This document shows positions 34,345 through 43,349 of a stretch of 64,000 bases of DNA, one piece after another. The DNA comes from CALOFP01 sp942492635 (lineage in GTDB: Bacteria > UBP6 > UBA1177 > CALOFP01). The translations under genes were made by a program, and so were the position numbers. The notes beneath the pieces are model-generated. The model was not told the DNA's origin, made no database searches, and saw only the letters and a program-made list of their open reading frames with translations. The stretch lies in assembly GCA_942492635.1 (NCBI GenBank), contig CALOFP010000003.1, positions 1,054,001 to 1,118,000 of the forward strand. Direction: 5' to 3'. Numbering within the stretch: the stretch's first letter is position 1; each line of letters starts with the position of its first letter.

Positions 34345-36378
34345 TTACTGAACAGATTCATTGTTTTCTTCTACGGTTTCCGTTACAGGAGCCTCTTCAG
34401 GAGTTACCTCCTCGGTTGCAGACTCTTCTGTCTTCACCTCTTCAGCCGGAGTTGTCTCACCTGCCGATGGAGCTTCCATCTTCGTATTTTCCAGAGCGGG
34501 TTTCTCCTCCTTTTTTACGACAGCAGATTTTTCCATCTTCTCAACCTTTTTCTTTGCACCCTTACATGCCTTGGAAGGTTTGGAGTAGAACTTTGACATC
34601 GGGCCGACGATGGGTAGATGGAACTGGAAGTTGATGCTTGCGTTGAGACCGCCTTTCATTTCATTGCTTTCAGTATAATCAAATCCGCTGTCGGCTCCTT
34701 CGATTTTTTCTGCAAAAGGAAGGTTCCATCCACCCTTTGCAATTATTTCGAATCCCGGAGTAAGAGTGAAACCTATGTGAGCACCGGGAGTAAAGAAAAC
34801 CGCACCGAGAGAAACATCTTCATTTATGCCTTTTCCGGCAGCAGAACCTGCTTCATATCCGATCTGAGCGAAAGGAGCTATGAACATACCTCCGAATCCG
34901 AGATAAAAACGGCGTGAAAGTTCAATTCCGCCACCGAAGAAAATCGGAGCCTCAACTGCGGCGGTGTCATCTCCACCGAAAGCAAATGATCCGTAAAGTC
35001 CCAGCCAGAATTCGGAAAACATACTCGAATTAAAGGCGTATCCAAGATCAAGATCAACTCCGAGATTTAAACCGAACATACCGAAACTGCCGCCGAGAAC
35101 CTGATCGTCAGAACCTTCCTTTGCAGCTATCTCGCGTCCGTTCATACCGCCGCCGATGTGAAAGAAGAGACCTGTCCAGGGGTACTCTCTCATGAGGTCG
35201 TACTCTTCGGCATCGCCCTTTATGAGACCGAATCGGCTGTTACCAACCTCCTCACCGCAGTTTTTGAATACGTCTCTTGCCTTTGCGTAACCCTTGGAAA
35301 CCATTTTTCCGTCGATATTCTGAAAAACTTCCATCGGATGGTCCACACGGATATCTTCCATAACTCCAATTTCAGCATCAAGGGAAGAACCGTCAACCGC
35401 CATAACCGGAGCGAAAATGGCGAAGTTGTCGTCTTTTTTGAGCTCGTAGTTGGCGTTGATTGCCGCAGCCTTCATTGAGGTCTTGAATGTATTGTTGAAG
35501 GCCTTCATCGCCTGCTGATGGTTGGGAAGAAGTTTCATATCTTCCGAATCGAAAAGTCCTGTCCCGATTCCTGAATTGCCTCGAAGCTCTTTATACATTA
35601 CGAACTGATCCTTCTCTATGTCGTAACGGTAGATGAGAAATCTTGCGGTGATCGGAAGATCAAATGAAATTTCCCATGAAGGGTATTTTATTTTGGTAAG
35701 AGGAACGGTGTTCATCTTCTTTGTAATTTTTCCACTTCCGTCTATCTTTTCAATATGAGTAGCGAAAACGTATGATGAATTCATCAACTTACGTATAAAT
35801 TCAACCGGAACTCCGATCTCCTTCGCCTTTGTTGTCATGAACGTTTCCTGCTCGCGCTCCGGAAGCTCGAGGTATCGCTTTTGAACCGAACCGGAAAGAA
35901 GCTGTGACACTACATTTTTAAGATCACCGTTAAGATAGGATTCAAGTCTCGACTTGAAGGAAGAAAACGATCCCGTTCCTGAAGTGAAATTTGGAATAGC
36001 GGAGGCATCGACAACCTGGGAAGATCCCCTTGTCTCGATTCTCGCCTTTCCTTCTCCGACAATGATCTTGTCGAAGCGATTGGTGATTGTCCAACCGTAG
36101 AAGATATCCGCAGCCTCTTCCTTCACCTTCCGGTCAAGGGGGATGTCAACAGTAAAGGACCAGAGACTACACACTTCCTGTTTTCCTGTGGCATCACAGT
36201 ATTGGATGGGAACTCGAAGTCGATTCTGCGAAAAACCTAAATCGTCGAGACCCATGACGGCCTTTCTCTCATACTTTTTCTGAGTTTCATCTGACATTGT
36301 CTCCATAACCTTTTCCGCACCGAAAGTAGAAACGGTGACAGCAAGGATAGAAAAGAACAACACTACATTTTTAATCAT
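34345..36378 (-). CDS. Exported protein with predicted beta-barrel-like region and acidic Pro/Glu tail
   Basis: First gene of the envelope operon. The signal peptide is about 1-20 (VSTFGA). Residues 30-400 form a soluble part of unknown type (CSLWSFTVDIPLDRKVKEEA). From about 410 to 605, alternating aromatic and Gly-rich strands (LFFHIGGGMNGREI, LNLGVDLDLGYAF, FWLGLYGSFAFGG, LGFGGMFIAPFAQIGYEAG) look like an outer-membrane beta-barrel. The last 75 residues are a disordered tail rich in Glu, Pro, Thr and Lys, an unusual location for a barrel protein because the final strand is not terminal. The family was not recognised. Confidence 0.72.
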   Translation of the reverse strand: MIKNVVLFFSILAVTVSTFGAEKVMETMSDETQKKYERKAVMGLDDLGFSQNRLRVPIQYCDATGKQEVCSLWSFTVDIPLDRKVKEEAADIFYGWTITNRFDKIIVGEGKARIETRGSSQVVDASAIPNFTSGTGSFSSFKSRLESYLNGDLKNVVSQLLSGSVQKRYLELPEREQETFMTTKAKEIGVPVEFIRKLMNSSYVFATHIEKIDGSGKITKKMNTVPLTKIKYPSWEISFDLPITARFLIYRYDIEKDQFVMYKELRGNSGIGTGLFDSEDMKLLPNHQQAMKAFNNTFKTSMKAAAINANYELKKDDNFAIFAPVMAVDGSSLDAEIGVMEDIRVDHPMEVFQNIDGKMVSKGYAKARDVFKNCGEEVGNSRFGLIKGDAEEYDLMREYPWTGLFFHIGGGMNGREIAAKEGSDDQVLGGSFGMFGLNLGVDLDLGYAFNSSMFSEFWLGLYGSFAFGGDDTAAVEAPIFFGGGIELSRRFYLGFGGMFIAPFAQIGYEAGSAAGKGINEDVSLGAVFFTPGAHIGFTLTPGFEIIAKGGWNLPFAEKIEGADSGFDYTESNEMKGGLNASINFQFHLPIVGPMSKFYSKPSKACKGAKKKVEKMEKSAVVKKEEKPALENTKMEAPSAGETTPAEEVKTEESATEEVTPEEAPVTETVEENNESVQ

Positions 36379-36438
36379 CTAACCTCTCCCGGGTAAAATT
36401 GTGAATAAACGTAAAAAGGTCGTAATTTTAGCCTCAGC

Positions 36439-36467
36439 ATTTTAGTGCTAAAAAAAATACATGTCAA
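36439..36467 (-). promoter_or_regulatory. Strong promoter of the three-gene envelope operon
   Basis: On the minus strand TTGACA (36467-36462), a 17-base spacer and TAAAAT (36444-36439), about 60 bases before the ATG at 36378. The -35 box is a perfect match, and the spacing is optimal. Confidence 0.75.
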
Positions 36468-36723
36468 GATAAAAGACTTTTGTCCGGCAAACGATCAGCT
36501 TTAATTATCAAAAAAATCACAATGCACCTGACCCAAGCTAAGCATTTGAAACATTTAACCTAATCAAGGGATAAAGCAGCGACAGAAAATATTTTTTCAT
36601 CAGACTTTTCGTTTCACATTTGATCGCCAGTCGAAATATCGGTTCCCTCACGATGGAGTTCAAAAGCCAATTCGAAGGCGGAAACACAAAATTGCTTTTC
36701 CGCACAAACACACTTAATTAAAA

Positions 36724-36751
36724 TTCACGAAGTTAGGAAATTAGATATAAT
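36724..36751 (+). promoter_or_regulatory. Candidate promoter of the beta-helix lipoprotein gene
   Basis: A perfect TATAAT at 36746-36751 with a weak -35 (TTCACG, 36724-36729), 16 bases apart; ATG 36776 follows 24 bases later after a GAGGGGG ribosome site. Confidence 0.5.
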
Positions 36752-36775
36752 ACGGGAAACATTGAGGGGGTCCTT

Positions 36776-39151
36776 ATGAAACTACTTTTCCTGTTTTTGC
36801 CAATTATTACAGTGCTTTTAATCCTATCATGCTCATCATCCGATCAAACTCGAAAACCGGTGGATACAGAGGTTTCGAATCCTGACGACACCATCGATGG
36901 TGATGAGAGACCCGATTTAGACAATCCCAACCAGCCTGCCACGATTTCAGAGAGCTATATTTCGGTAGCTCAGCCGAATCCTCCGAAAAAACCGGAACCC
37001 GTAAATATGGAAAGTTGTCCTGAAGGGTGGGAGAAAAAGGAGATTGTGAACGAAGGTAATCTTCTGGCGCGGTACTGTGAACCTGCAGCTACAGAACAAT
37101 CCTGCCCGGAAGGAGAAATGCCGCTTTTGGGTAAGGGCTGCTCTCCTGTGGGAAATCCATGTCCCGAAGGGGATTTCCATGATGTTCAAAAAGATGGGGT
37201 AATTCGTGTTTCCGCCGGAGAATCACTTGAAGATGCTATCGGGAAAGCCCCTACAGGCAGCACTATTCTTCTTGGAAAAGGAATTTTCGAAGGTGGATTC
37301 TTTCTCGAAAATATGGAACTCACCATCATCGGAGCATGTGCCGAAAAAACGATCATCACAGAATCCTCCTCAGACGATTCCATAATCAAACTTGGGAAAA
37401 AAGCAAAACTCAACCTCGGCAATCTCACTATAAAAGATCTCAGCGTCGACATGCATGGTGATTCTGTTCTCCATATTGATTCAAGCATAATTAAAAACAG
37501 TTCAAAACCATCGGTTTTGATCGATGCGGAGTCCACTCTTACAGCCGAAAGAGTGTTCATCGACGGTTCCGAAACGGATTGCATCGACGCAATTTACGGC
37601 GGTAATATCAGGCTTAAAGAAGTGACTCTGAAAAACTGTGGAACCAATGGAATCGCACTTTGCGACGGTTCAGAAAATTGTTTCTCTGACCTCAAGGCTG
37701 AAAATCTTCTCATTTCCCAGTGTGGAGAAAGAGGAATCGCGCTCCGTGACGGTTCCACCCTTGAGTTGACGGGAGCTGTCATTGAAAAGGCGGTAAGAGG
37801 AGGAATTCTTTTAAGTGGACCAGCAGACGTGGTGGGTGTCGCCCAGTTCACATTGAAAGACGTTGTGGTTCGAGAGATAGGAACTACAGAAAAAAATCAA
37901 AAAATGGGATACGGGATCGCCGTCGTAGATGCAGCTTTCGGATCGTTCGAGAATCTGGTTATTTCGGATGTTCGGATGTTCGGATTAAGCGTACTGGGGG
38001 ACAGCCTATTCAGAGGATTTCCATACGCTACCCTCAAAAACGGGGTTATAACAAATGTAAAAGCCCAAAAGTCGGATGGTATTCTGGGCCGTGGATTTTC
38101 AGTTGAGTACTCCGGCTATGTGGAGGCTGAAAAACTTCTTATCCACAACGTAAAAACAGTCGGACTGCTTATCATCGGCAGGGAAGATGCCGGACCTCCC
38201 GCAACTTTAAAAGGAAAGGACATCATCGTTGAAAAAGTTGATTTCCAGGATTCGGACCAATCGGATGGAGAAGGGATCGTTCTTTTTGAAAATGCAACGG
38301 CTGAACTTCAACGTGTATCGGTGAGAGATGCGCGCACATTCGGAATCCTTGTCTCGGTTGAAGAACCACCTATCTCGGAAGGTTACCGAACCCTATTTAA
38401 GGCAGAAGATCTTGAAGTCAGCTCCACAAAACCGGATAAAAACGGAATAAAAGGTGTCGGAGTGGGAATTTTCCGAAACTCCGAAGTAGATATAAAAAGG
38501 GCGCTGGTTAAAGATAACTGTCATGTGGGATTTTTTGTTTCCAGTACCGAAGAGAGGTCCGATGTCAGCGTGGAAGATCTTTTGGTAACCGGTACAAAAG
38601 CAACACTTGAAACGAAAAGCAACGGGCTCGGAGCAGCTTTCCAGTTAAACACAAAAATCCATACCCGTAGAATGGCCGCCGTCGACAACCGGAGCCTCGG
38701 AATATTTATAACCGGAAGTTCCGAAGTCGAAGGCAGCGACATTTCCGTCAGTAAAAACAAGATCAGGGAGTGCTATGAATCCGGCTGTCCTGAACTTGCC
38801 GATCTTCCCATGGGATACGGAATCGGAATATACGACGGAGCCACAGTTAAACTGGCGGATACCGAATTTATCGGGAACAATACGGGAATAGACCTGTCTG
38901 GAGCGACGCTTCTTGCCGGTGAGGAATGTTCCGAAACAGGAAAGGGAAAAAAACCGTCGTGTCTTCGCTTCATCGAAAACAACGTAGGACTCAACGCATG
39001 GAATCTTCCCGAAGGATACGATCTCGATAGTGAACTGAAGAAAGCCGTTTTTTACGAAAACGGCACAAACGTTACAAAAGAGGAACAGGAGCCGCCTGCA
39101 CCTATCGAACTAGGTAGCTTCGAAAACGATCCCACCGACCCATTCTTCTGA
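36776..39151 (+). CDS. Lipoprotein with right-handed beta-helix domain
   Basis: A 791-residue lipoprotein; the signal peptide ends LLILSCSSS with Cys at about 19. A Pro/Asp-rich linker to about 60 is followed by a Cys-rich part (CPEGW, CPEGEMPLLGKGCSPVGNPCPEG). From about 140 to 770 it has repeated short strands with periodic small residues (VSAGESLEDAIGKAPTGSTILLGKGIFEG; IALRDGSTLELTGAVIEKAVRGGILLSG; DTEFIGNNTGIDLSGATL), characteristic of parallel beta-helix proteins of the pectate-lyase superfamily. No catalytic residues were recognised. It may bind or modify polysaccharides, or serve as an adhesin, on the cell surface. Monocistronic. Confidence 0.85.
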   Translation: MKLLFLFLPIITVLLILSCSSSDQTRKPVDTEVSNPDDTIDGDERPDLDNPNQPATISESYISVAQPNPPKKPEPVNMESCPEGWEKKEIVNEGNLLARYCEPAATEQSCPEGEMPLLGKGCSPVGNPCPEGDFHDVQKDGVIRVSAGESLEDAIGKAPTGSTILLGKGIFEGGFFLENMELTIIGACAEKTIITESSSDDSIIKLGKKAKLNLGNLTIKDLSVDMHGDSVLHIDSSIIKNSSKPSVLIDAESTLTAERVFIDGSETDCIDAIYGGNIRLKEVTLKNCGTNGIALCDGSENCFSDLKAENLLISQCGERGIALRDGSTLELTGAVIEKAVRGGILLSGPADVVGVAQFTLKDVVVREIGTTEKNQKMGYGIAVVDAAFGSFENLVISDVRMFGLSVLGDSLFRGFPYATLKNGVITNVKAQKSDGILGRGFSVEYSGYVEAEKLLIHNVKTVGLLIIGREDAGPPATLKGKDIIVEKVDFQDSDQSDGEGIVLFENATAELQRVSVRDARTFGILVSVEEPPISEGYRTLFKAEDLEVSSTKPDKNGIKGVGVGIFRNSEVDIKRALVKDNCHVGFFVSSTEERSDVSVEDLLVTGTKATLETKSNGLGAAFQLNTKIHTRRMAAVDNRSLGIFITGSSEVEGSDISVSKNKIRECYESGCPELADLPMGYGIGIYDGATVKLADTEFIGNNTGIDLSGATLLAGEECSETGKGKKPSCLRFIENNVGLNAWNLPEGYDLDSELKKAVFYENGTNVTKEEQEPPAPIELGSFENDPTDPFF

Positions 39152-39272
39152 CAGGCTGCCTTTTAAACCCTCCGAAACTCCCATATTTTCATCAAGAATT
39201 AAAAAAACGAGATCCACTGAACTGAAGATGATATTATTTAGATTCATCAAAGATATATCGATGGAGGCAACC

Positions 39273-40436
39273 ATGAAAAATTGTACCCTCTCCCTGTTCA
39301 CAATCTGTTTTCTTCTTCTTTCCTCCTCCTGCCGGGAGAGCCATATAGCCGAGGAAAACACGCTGGATCTGGGAATTACGTACAACAAAAGCGGATTAAA
39401 TGATGTGGCAACAAACATCACTCTATCCGTCCACTCAAACGGTTGGGGAACACTTCTCGATACAATCACAATGGAAAAAGAAGGCGATATCACCCTTGAA
39501 GTTCAGGAAGAAAATCCCTACTCAGGAGACAAGCCGAACTACTTCACCTATGCCGCAAGCGACGGGTTTTTCACAGATTTCCACTACAGCGAATTCGAAG
39601 AAACAGTAACCGTTGATCTGGAACCGATAATGCTGGAGAAGGTCAACGGATCCATATTCATAAGACAAAATTTTTTCGGTCCTTCCAAGTTGAAAAACAG
39701 GAAAATCGATGTCTACTCCCTGAGCGAAAACAGGCAGGGGTGGTTTACGACAGACTCGGAAGGCAGATTCGTCATTTCAATAATCCCGGGAAATTACATC
39801 CTGAGATTTACGGATGATGATGAATCGCAGTACTCCGAAAAAGTTACACTTAACACCGGGTACAACTTTATTGAAATCCCGGCGAAGGTGCAGGCTGCGA
39901 AGCCCAACATCTACCTGTATCCGGAGAAAACATTAACCGTTGCGGTAGGAATCGGTTTTCCTTCTGGAGGCGAAGTTACCGAATCAATTCCCGAATACGG
40001 AAAGGGGTGGGCGGTGACAGTTGAAACAGACGGAACTGTCGATGGAAAATACGGATTTCTTTTCTATGAAGCTTCGACACCAAACAGATATCAAATGAGA
40101 AGAGGCTGGATTGTGGCGAAAAAAGATCTTCATTATTTTTTCAGCACAAATCTAAGCGACTACGGATTCAGAGGAAGGGAAATAGAAGACTTTACAGAAT
40201 ACTGGATTCCCAGACTCACGGATTTCCCCTACTACGTCCTCTATCCGCAGCTTGAAGATGAAATAGAAAAGACGATAACTCTCACCGTTGCCCCAAAACC
40301 GGATTCGATCCGCCGCCTCTTCTATCTTGCGAAAGGAGTGGAGAGCTCCGACGTCAACTTAGAGCAACCGGTTGTCAGATCATTTTCCAGGAAAGGATTT
40401 TCCATCCTCGAGTGGGGTGTTGTCTTTATTCCCTAA
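39273..40436 (+). CDS. Putative lipoprotein with carboxypeptidase-regulatory-like segment and KPNIYLYPEK domain
   Basis: ATG 39273 is preferred because GGAGG lies 5 bases upstream and the product then starts with a typical lipoprotein signal (MKNCTLSLFTICFLLLSSSC). An earlier in-frame start would hide this signal. Residues about 130-210 look like a small beta-sandwich of the carboxypeptidase-regulatory type (GSIFIRQNFFGPSKLKN ... GRFVISIIPGNYILRF). From about 212, AKPNIYLYPEKTLTVAVGI begins a conserved domain that occurs in many bacterial exported proteins of unknown role (GKGWAVTVETDGTVDGKYGFLFYE, WTVAKK-like). No enzyme signature is present. Confidence 0.78.
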   Translation: MKNCTLSLFTICFLLLSSSCRESHIAEENTLDLGITYNKSGLNDVATNITLSVHSNGWGTLLDTITMEKEGDITLEVQEENPYSGDKPNYFTYAASDGFFTDFHYSEFEETVTVDLEPIMLEKVNGSIFIRQNFFGPSKLKNRKIDVYSLSENRQGWFTTDSEGRFVISIIPGNYILRFTDDDESQYSEKVTLNTGYNFIEIPAKVQAAKPNIYLYPEKTLTVAVGIGFPSGGEVTESIPEYGKGWAVTVETDGTVDGKYGFLFYEASTPNRYQMRRGWIVAKKDLHYFFSTNLSDYGFRGREIEDFTEYWIPRLTDFPYYVLYPQLEDEIEKTITLTVAPKPDSIRRLFYLAKGVESSDVNLEQPVVRSFSRKGFSILEWGVVFIP

Positions 40437-40725
40437 ACTTCAAGAAAAAGATCTGCACAAATTAAAAGTTCAGTCGCTACTCAGCTGATGGAAGTGTAAG
40501 AAAGGGATATTACGGCTAGCCTGGCCGATCTTACAGCAGCGAAATATCTTTCCGGAGACTTCACAAAAACAAATTTTCGACTTGATGACTACCGGTTGAA
40601 AAATTTGCAGGTCAGAAATTCGGTAAAAAACCGGTGATCCGAATGCAGAAAATATTTTTTTTTATCCGGTATCTCAATCCCAGGATTCGAACGATTTTTA
40701 CAAAGCTCTCAGTTGCAGTCTTGAG
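40437..40725. other. Convergent intergenic region, no feature recognised
   Basis: About 290 bases between two genes whose 3' ends face each other. No perfect hairpin with T-run was seen on either strand. Confidence 0.35.
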
Positions 40726-42834
40726 CTACTTCAATTTTTCAGATTTGTTGAATGCATGAATCGCGGAGATGGCGTGATAGGTGAAATCGAGTCGAATACT
40801 GTTGTCGGACGGTTTGGTGGCAAGTGCCCCTACAACCTTTTCAGGATACTTCAGCCAGTAGGTGTCCTCTGTTTTGAATTGCAGACCGCTGAGGTATCTC
40901 ATTGCGGCGGAGAGGGCTGTAAAGTAGCGCTCTTCCCGCTTCCTATCCCCTACGGTTTTCGCAAGGTTGTAGGATGCCACCATTCCCTCCATATATACAC
41001 CAGTAGATGCAAAAGATCCGGAAAGAGCACCCATTCTGGCAAGGCCTCCCTTTTCCCCGACCGTCGGGTGGTTGTCCAGCATCCAATCCGTAAGTTCGAA
41101 TACGAAATCAACAACCCGGGGATCCTTATCGTATTGATGATATAGAGTGTAGGCTCTCGACTGCCACGGGACGAAAGGAGCGGAGGGGTTCGATTTGAAA
41201 TATTGAATGTAGAAAGGAAGCGCCTTTTTCATGGATTTGAGCACCGCGGAATCTTTTGATTTTTCGTAGTATTTCATAAGGGCCAGCATGGTCTCTCCCG
41301 GATAGTAGAGCTGATCCACTTCTCTGTCGGATTTTATGAAGTCGGTTGAAAATCTACCGCTCTCCACCTGTTCCGACATTATTGTATTCGCCAATTTTGC
41401 AATCAGATCGGCATCTTGAGGATTATTCAAAATTGAAAGTGCGCCCATGAAGAATGCAGTTCCGGCAATACTTGAAACCTTTCTATGGTAAGGCCAGTTT
41501 AAAAAAGTTTTATCATTCATAGTAACTATGTACTTCTTGTAGTTTTCAATAGATTTCCTGATAGCCTTGCCGAGAGCTGTCTGTGTTTGATCGTCCATGT
41601 AGATTTCTGAGAGTACGTAAAGTGCGTTAAGATCGCGAATTGCCCAGTTGTCATTGGGCTCTCTCTCCGTGGACGGCTCGTAGTCGTAGAGAAAAAGTCC
41701 GTTCTCTTTCTGATTTTTCACATACCAGTCAACACTCTCTTGAACGACATTTTTCAGAAATTTGCTGTCGATCTGATGCTTTTCTATCACCGTCCTTGTG
41801 TGAAGGAGAGGAGAGACACTCCTTTTCGAAATATTCACTGCGTAATCCTGGGACTGGAAGGCTACAATTTTTGCCTCACTATCCTGCCACAGCTGCTCGG
41901 AACCGCCGCTATCCAATGACAGTTGCCGGAGAAGATCCAGAGCGTTGCTGAAATTTTTCCGTGAAATATCGGTGGGGAGTAAAAGCGCTGCCTCAGCTCC
42001 TTTTTCCAGCGAGAAACCGTAATTCTTTCTCAGGAGAGAGGAGATATGAAGTTGATTTGTGGAAACCTGGAAGCCGTTGTGAATAAACGAAAGTTCGATT
42101 GTGTTATCATTTTTGACAGAGAGCTTTTCAAGAAGGGAGAGCAATGTTTCTACAGAATCCTTCAGGCTCTTTCTGGAGATCACTGATCGTTTTGCAACCC
42201 GGCCGTTTTTGAAGAGTGTGAAAGCAACATCGACCTTGCCGTCGGCTCTCGTTTCAGAAAAATTGAGAGAAACCGGCTTTCTTTCTATTTTTTTAAAGAT
42301 GGCATCAGCTATATGCTCAACCTCCGCCTTCGAAAGTTTCTGAGCCTTGAATTCCGAGATCTGCTTACGAATGGGAACCTCGGAAAGCATCCTGACAACA
42401 TCAAAGGCAGCTCTTCCGATAAGTGTTCCGTTGGGCCTGGAAACCTCTATTTTCCATTTTCCCTGAAGAAGAGGATAGGAGCCTCTGTAAAAAACATGGG
42501 TTCGAGTCCAGCCTGATTTCACATTCATGGTTTTGCTGTAGGCAACCTTCCCATCGGGAGAAATCCATTGGAAAGTTGTTTCTTCATCCACTGCACCCTT
42601 TCTCCACTTTCCTTCGACGGACATCTTCTCATTTGGCGCAAAAGCCGTACGGGGTTCCCCCACCTTCCGATCACCGGGAATTCCCGCAATCAACCCTTCA
42701 AGGCGATCTTCGACAACTGTTTGCGATAAAGAAACCTTCTTTTCCGACTCGCTTTTACTCTCTTTGCAGGAAACACCCAATGATAAAAGAAAAATCACCG
42801 CAATAGACAGAGTAAAAAATATCTGTTTTTTCAT
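40726..42834 (-). CDS. Large lipoprotein with alpha/alpha-toroid-like C-terminal domain
   Basis: ATG 42834 (GGAGGAG close upstream) gives a lipoprotein signal ending LSLGVSCKES. The N-terminal third (about 55-150) is a beta domain (GKWRKGAVDEETTFQWISPDGKVAYS). Residues about 360-690 are helical repeats with conserved aromatic and Gly positions (VDWYVKNQKENGLFLYDYEPSTEREPNDNWAIRDLNALYVLSE; YPGETMLALMKYYEKSKD; GSFASTGVYMEGMVASYNLAK). This pattern is that of the (alpha/alpha)6 toroid of several glycosidase, epimerase and lyase families. A carbohydrate-active role at the cell surface is plausible; catalytic residues could not be identified. Confidence 0.75.
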   Translation of the reverse strand: MKKQIFFTLSIAVIFLLSLGVSCKESKSESEKKVSLSQTVVEDRLEGLIAGIPGDRKVGEPRTAFAPNEKMSVEGKWRKGAVDEETTFQWISPDGKVAYSKTMNVKSGWTRTHVFYRGSYPLLQGKWKIEVSRPNGTLIGRAAFDVVRMLSEVPIRKQISEFKAQKLSKAEVEHIADAIFKKIERKPVSLNFSETRADGKVDVAFTLFKNGRVAKRSVISRKSLKDSVETLLSLLEKLSVKNDNTIELSFIHNGFQVSTNQLHISSLLRKNYGFSLEKGAEAALLLPTDISRKNFSNALDLLRQLSLDSGGSEQLWQDSEAKIVAFQSQDYAVNISKRSVSPLLHTRTVIEKHQIDSKFLKNVVQESVDWYVKNQKENGLFLYDYEPSTEREPNDNWAIRDLNALYVLSEIYMDDQTQTALGKAIRKSIENYKKYIVTMNDKTFLNWPYHRKVSSIAGTAFFMGALSILNNPQDADLIAKLANTIMSEQVESGRFSTDFIKSDREVDQLYYPGETMLALMKYYEKSKDSAVLKSMKKALPFYIQYFKSNPSAPFVPWQSRAYTLYHQYDKDPRVVDFVFELTDWMLDNHPTVGEKGGLARMGALSGSFASTGVYMEGMVASYNLAKTVGDRKREERYFTALSAAMRYLSGLQFKTEDTYWLKYPEKVVGALATKPSDNSIRLDFTYHAISAIHAFNKSEKLK

Positions 42835-42956
42835 GAACTCCTCCGGAAAAAATCCAAACATCTATGTAGTATTCCTAATATTATATTTTTATTATTCAAT
42901 GTAAATTATATTTAAAATTAAGACAGCTAACTGACACGTTTCCGGGATTGAAAGAA

Positions 42957-42976
42957 GCTGCTCCGCAGCCGTTTTT
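42957..42976 (+). repeat. REP-like hairpin beside the RAYT remnant
   Basis: GCTGC (42957-42961) and GCAGC (42965-42969) form a short stem with a TCC loop, followed by cgtttttt. It lies close to the 3' end of the transposase remnant at 43036, where such elements are expected. It may alternatively act as a terminator. Confidence 0.4.
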
Positions 42977-43035
42977 TAAATTTACCCGCCGGTTACGTTC
43001 TACCGAATTAAATATTCTGGAAAAAGGATCGAGCA

Positions 43036-43323
43036 TTATTGAACGTGAAACTTATCTTCGCTCCATCTCTTGGGGTTATTTTTTGTATATTCACGGATTC
43101 GAGAAAGATCTTTTTCATTACGGATTATGTGCTCGTAATAGTTTCTCTGCCACAATCTGATTCCTTGAGTATTTCTTGCTTCATTAATATTCTTTGATGT
43201 CAACATCTTAAATCGACCGACAACTTTCGGTAATATCATATTTCTTCTTTGGATTTTGGTCTGAACTGTAGATTTCTCTTTTTTGGGTTCAGAATGAAAT
43301 TCATGGGGTAATTCCGGGGGCAA
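43036..43323 (-). pseudogene. C-terminal fragment of a REP-associated tyrosine transposase (RAYT, IS200-like)
   Basis: The 95-residue frame contains VVGRFKMLTSKNINEARNTQGIRLWQRNYYEHIIRNEKDLSRIREYTKNNPKRW, the C-terminal hallmark of Y1/HUH-type RAYT transposases (WQRNYYEHIIRNE with the catalytic Tyr). The N-terminal half with the His-hydrophobe-His metal motif is absent; the sequence upstream does not restore it. It is therefore an inactive remnant. It sits between the lipoprotein gene and the end of the hydrogenase operon. Confidence 0.8.
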
Positions 43324-43338
43324 TTCGTGAATTGCCCC
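43317..43338. repeat. Perfect 10-bp-arm palindrome
   Basis: GGGGCAATTC, GT, then GAATTGCCCC. It lies 12 bases past the stop of the PP2C gene on the minus strand. No T-run follows on either strand in the right position, so a simple terminator is not supported; a RAYT-mobilised REP or a 3'-end-stabilising structure is possible. Confidence 0.55.
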
Positions 43339-43349
43339 AATGAAAAAAA

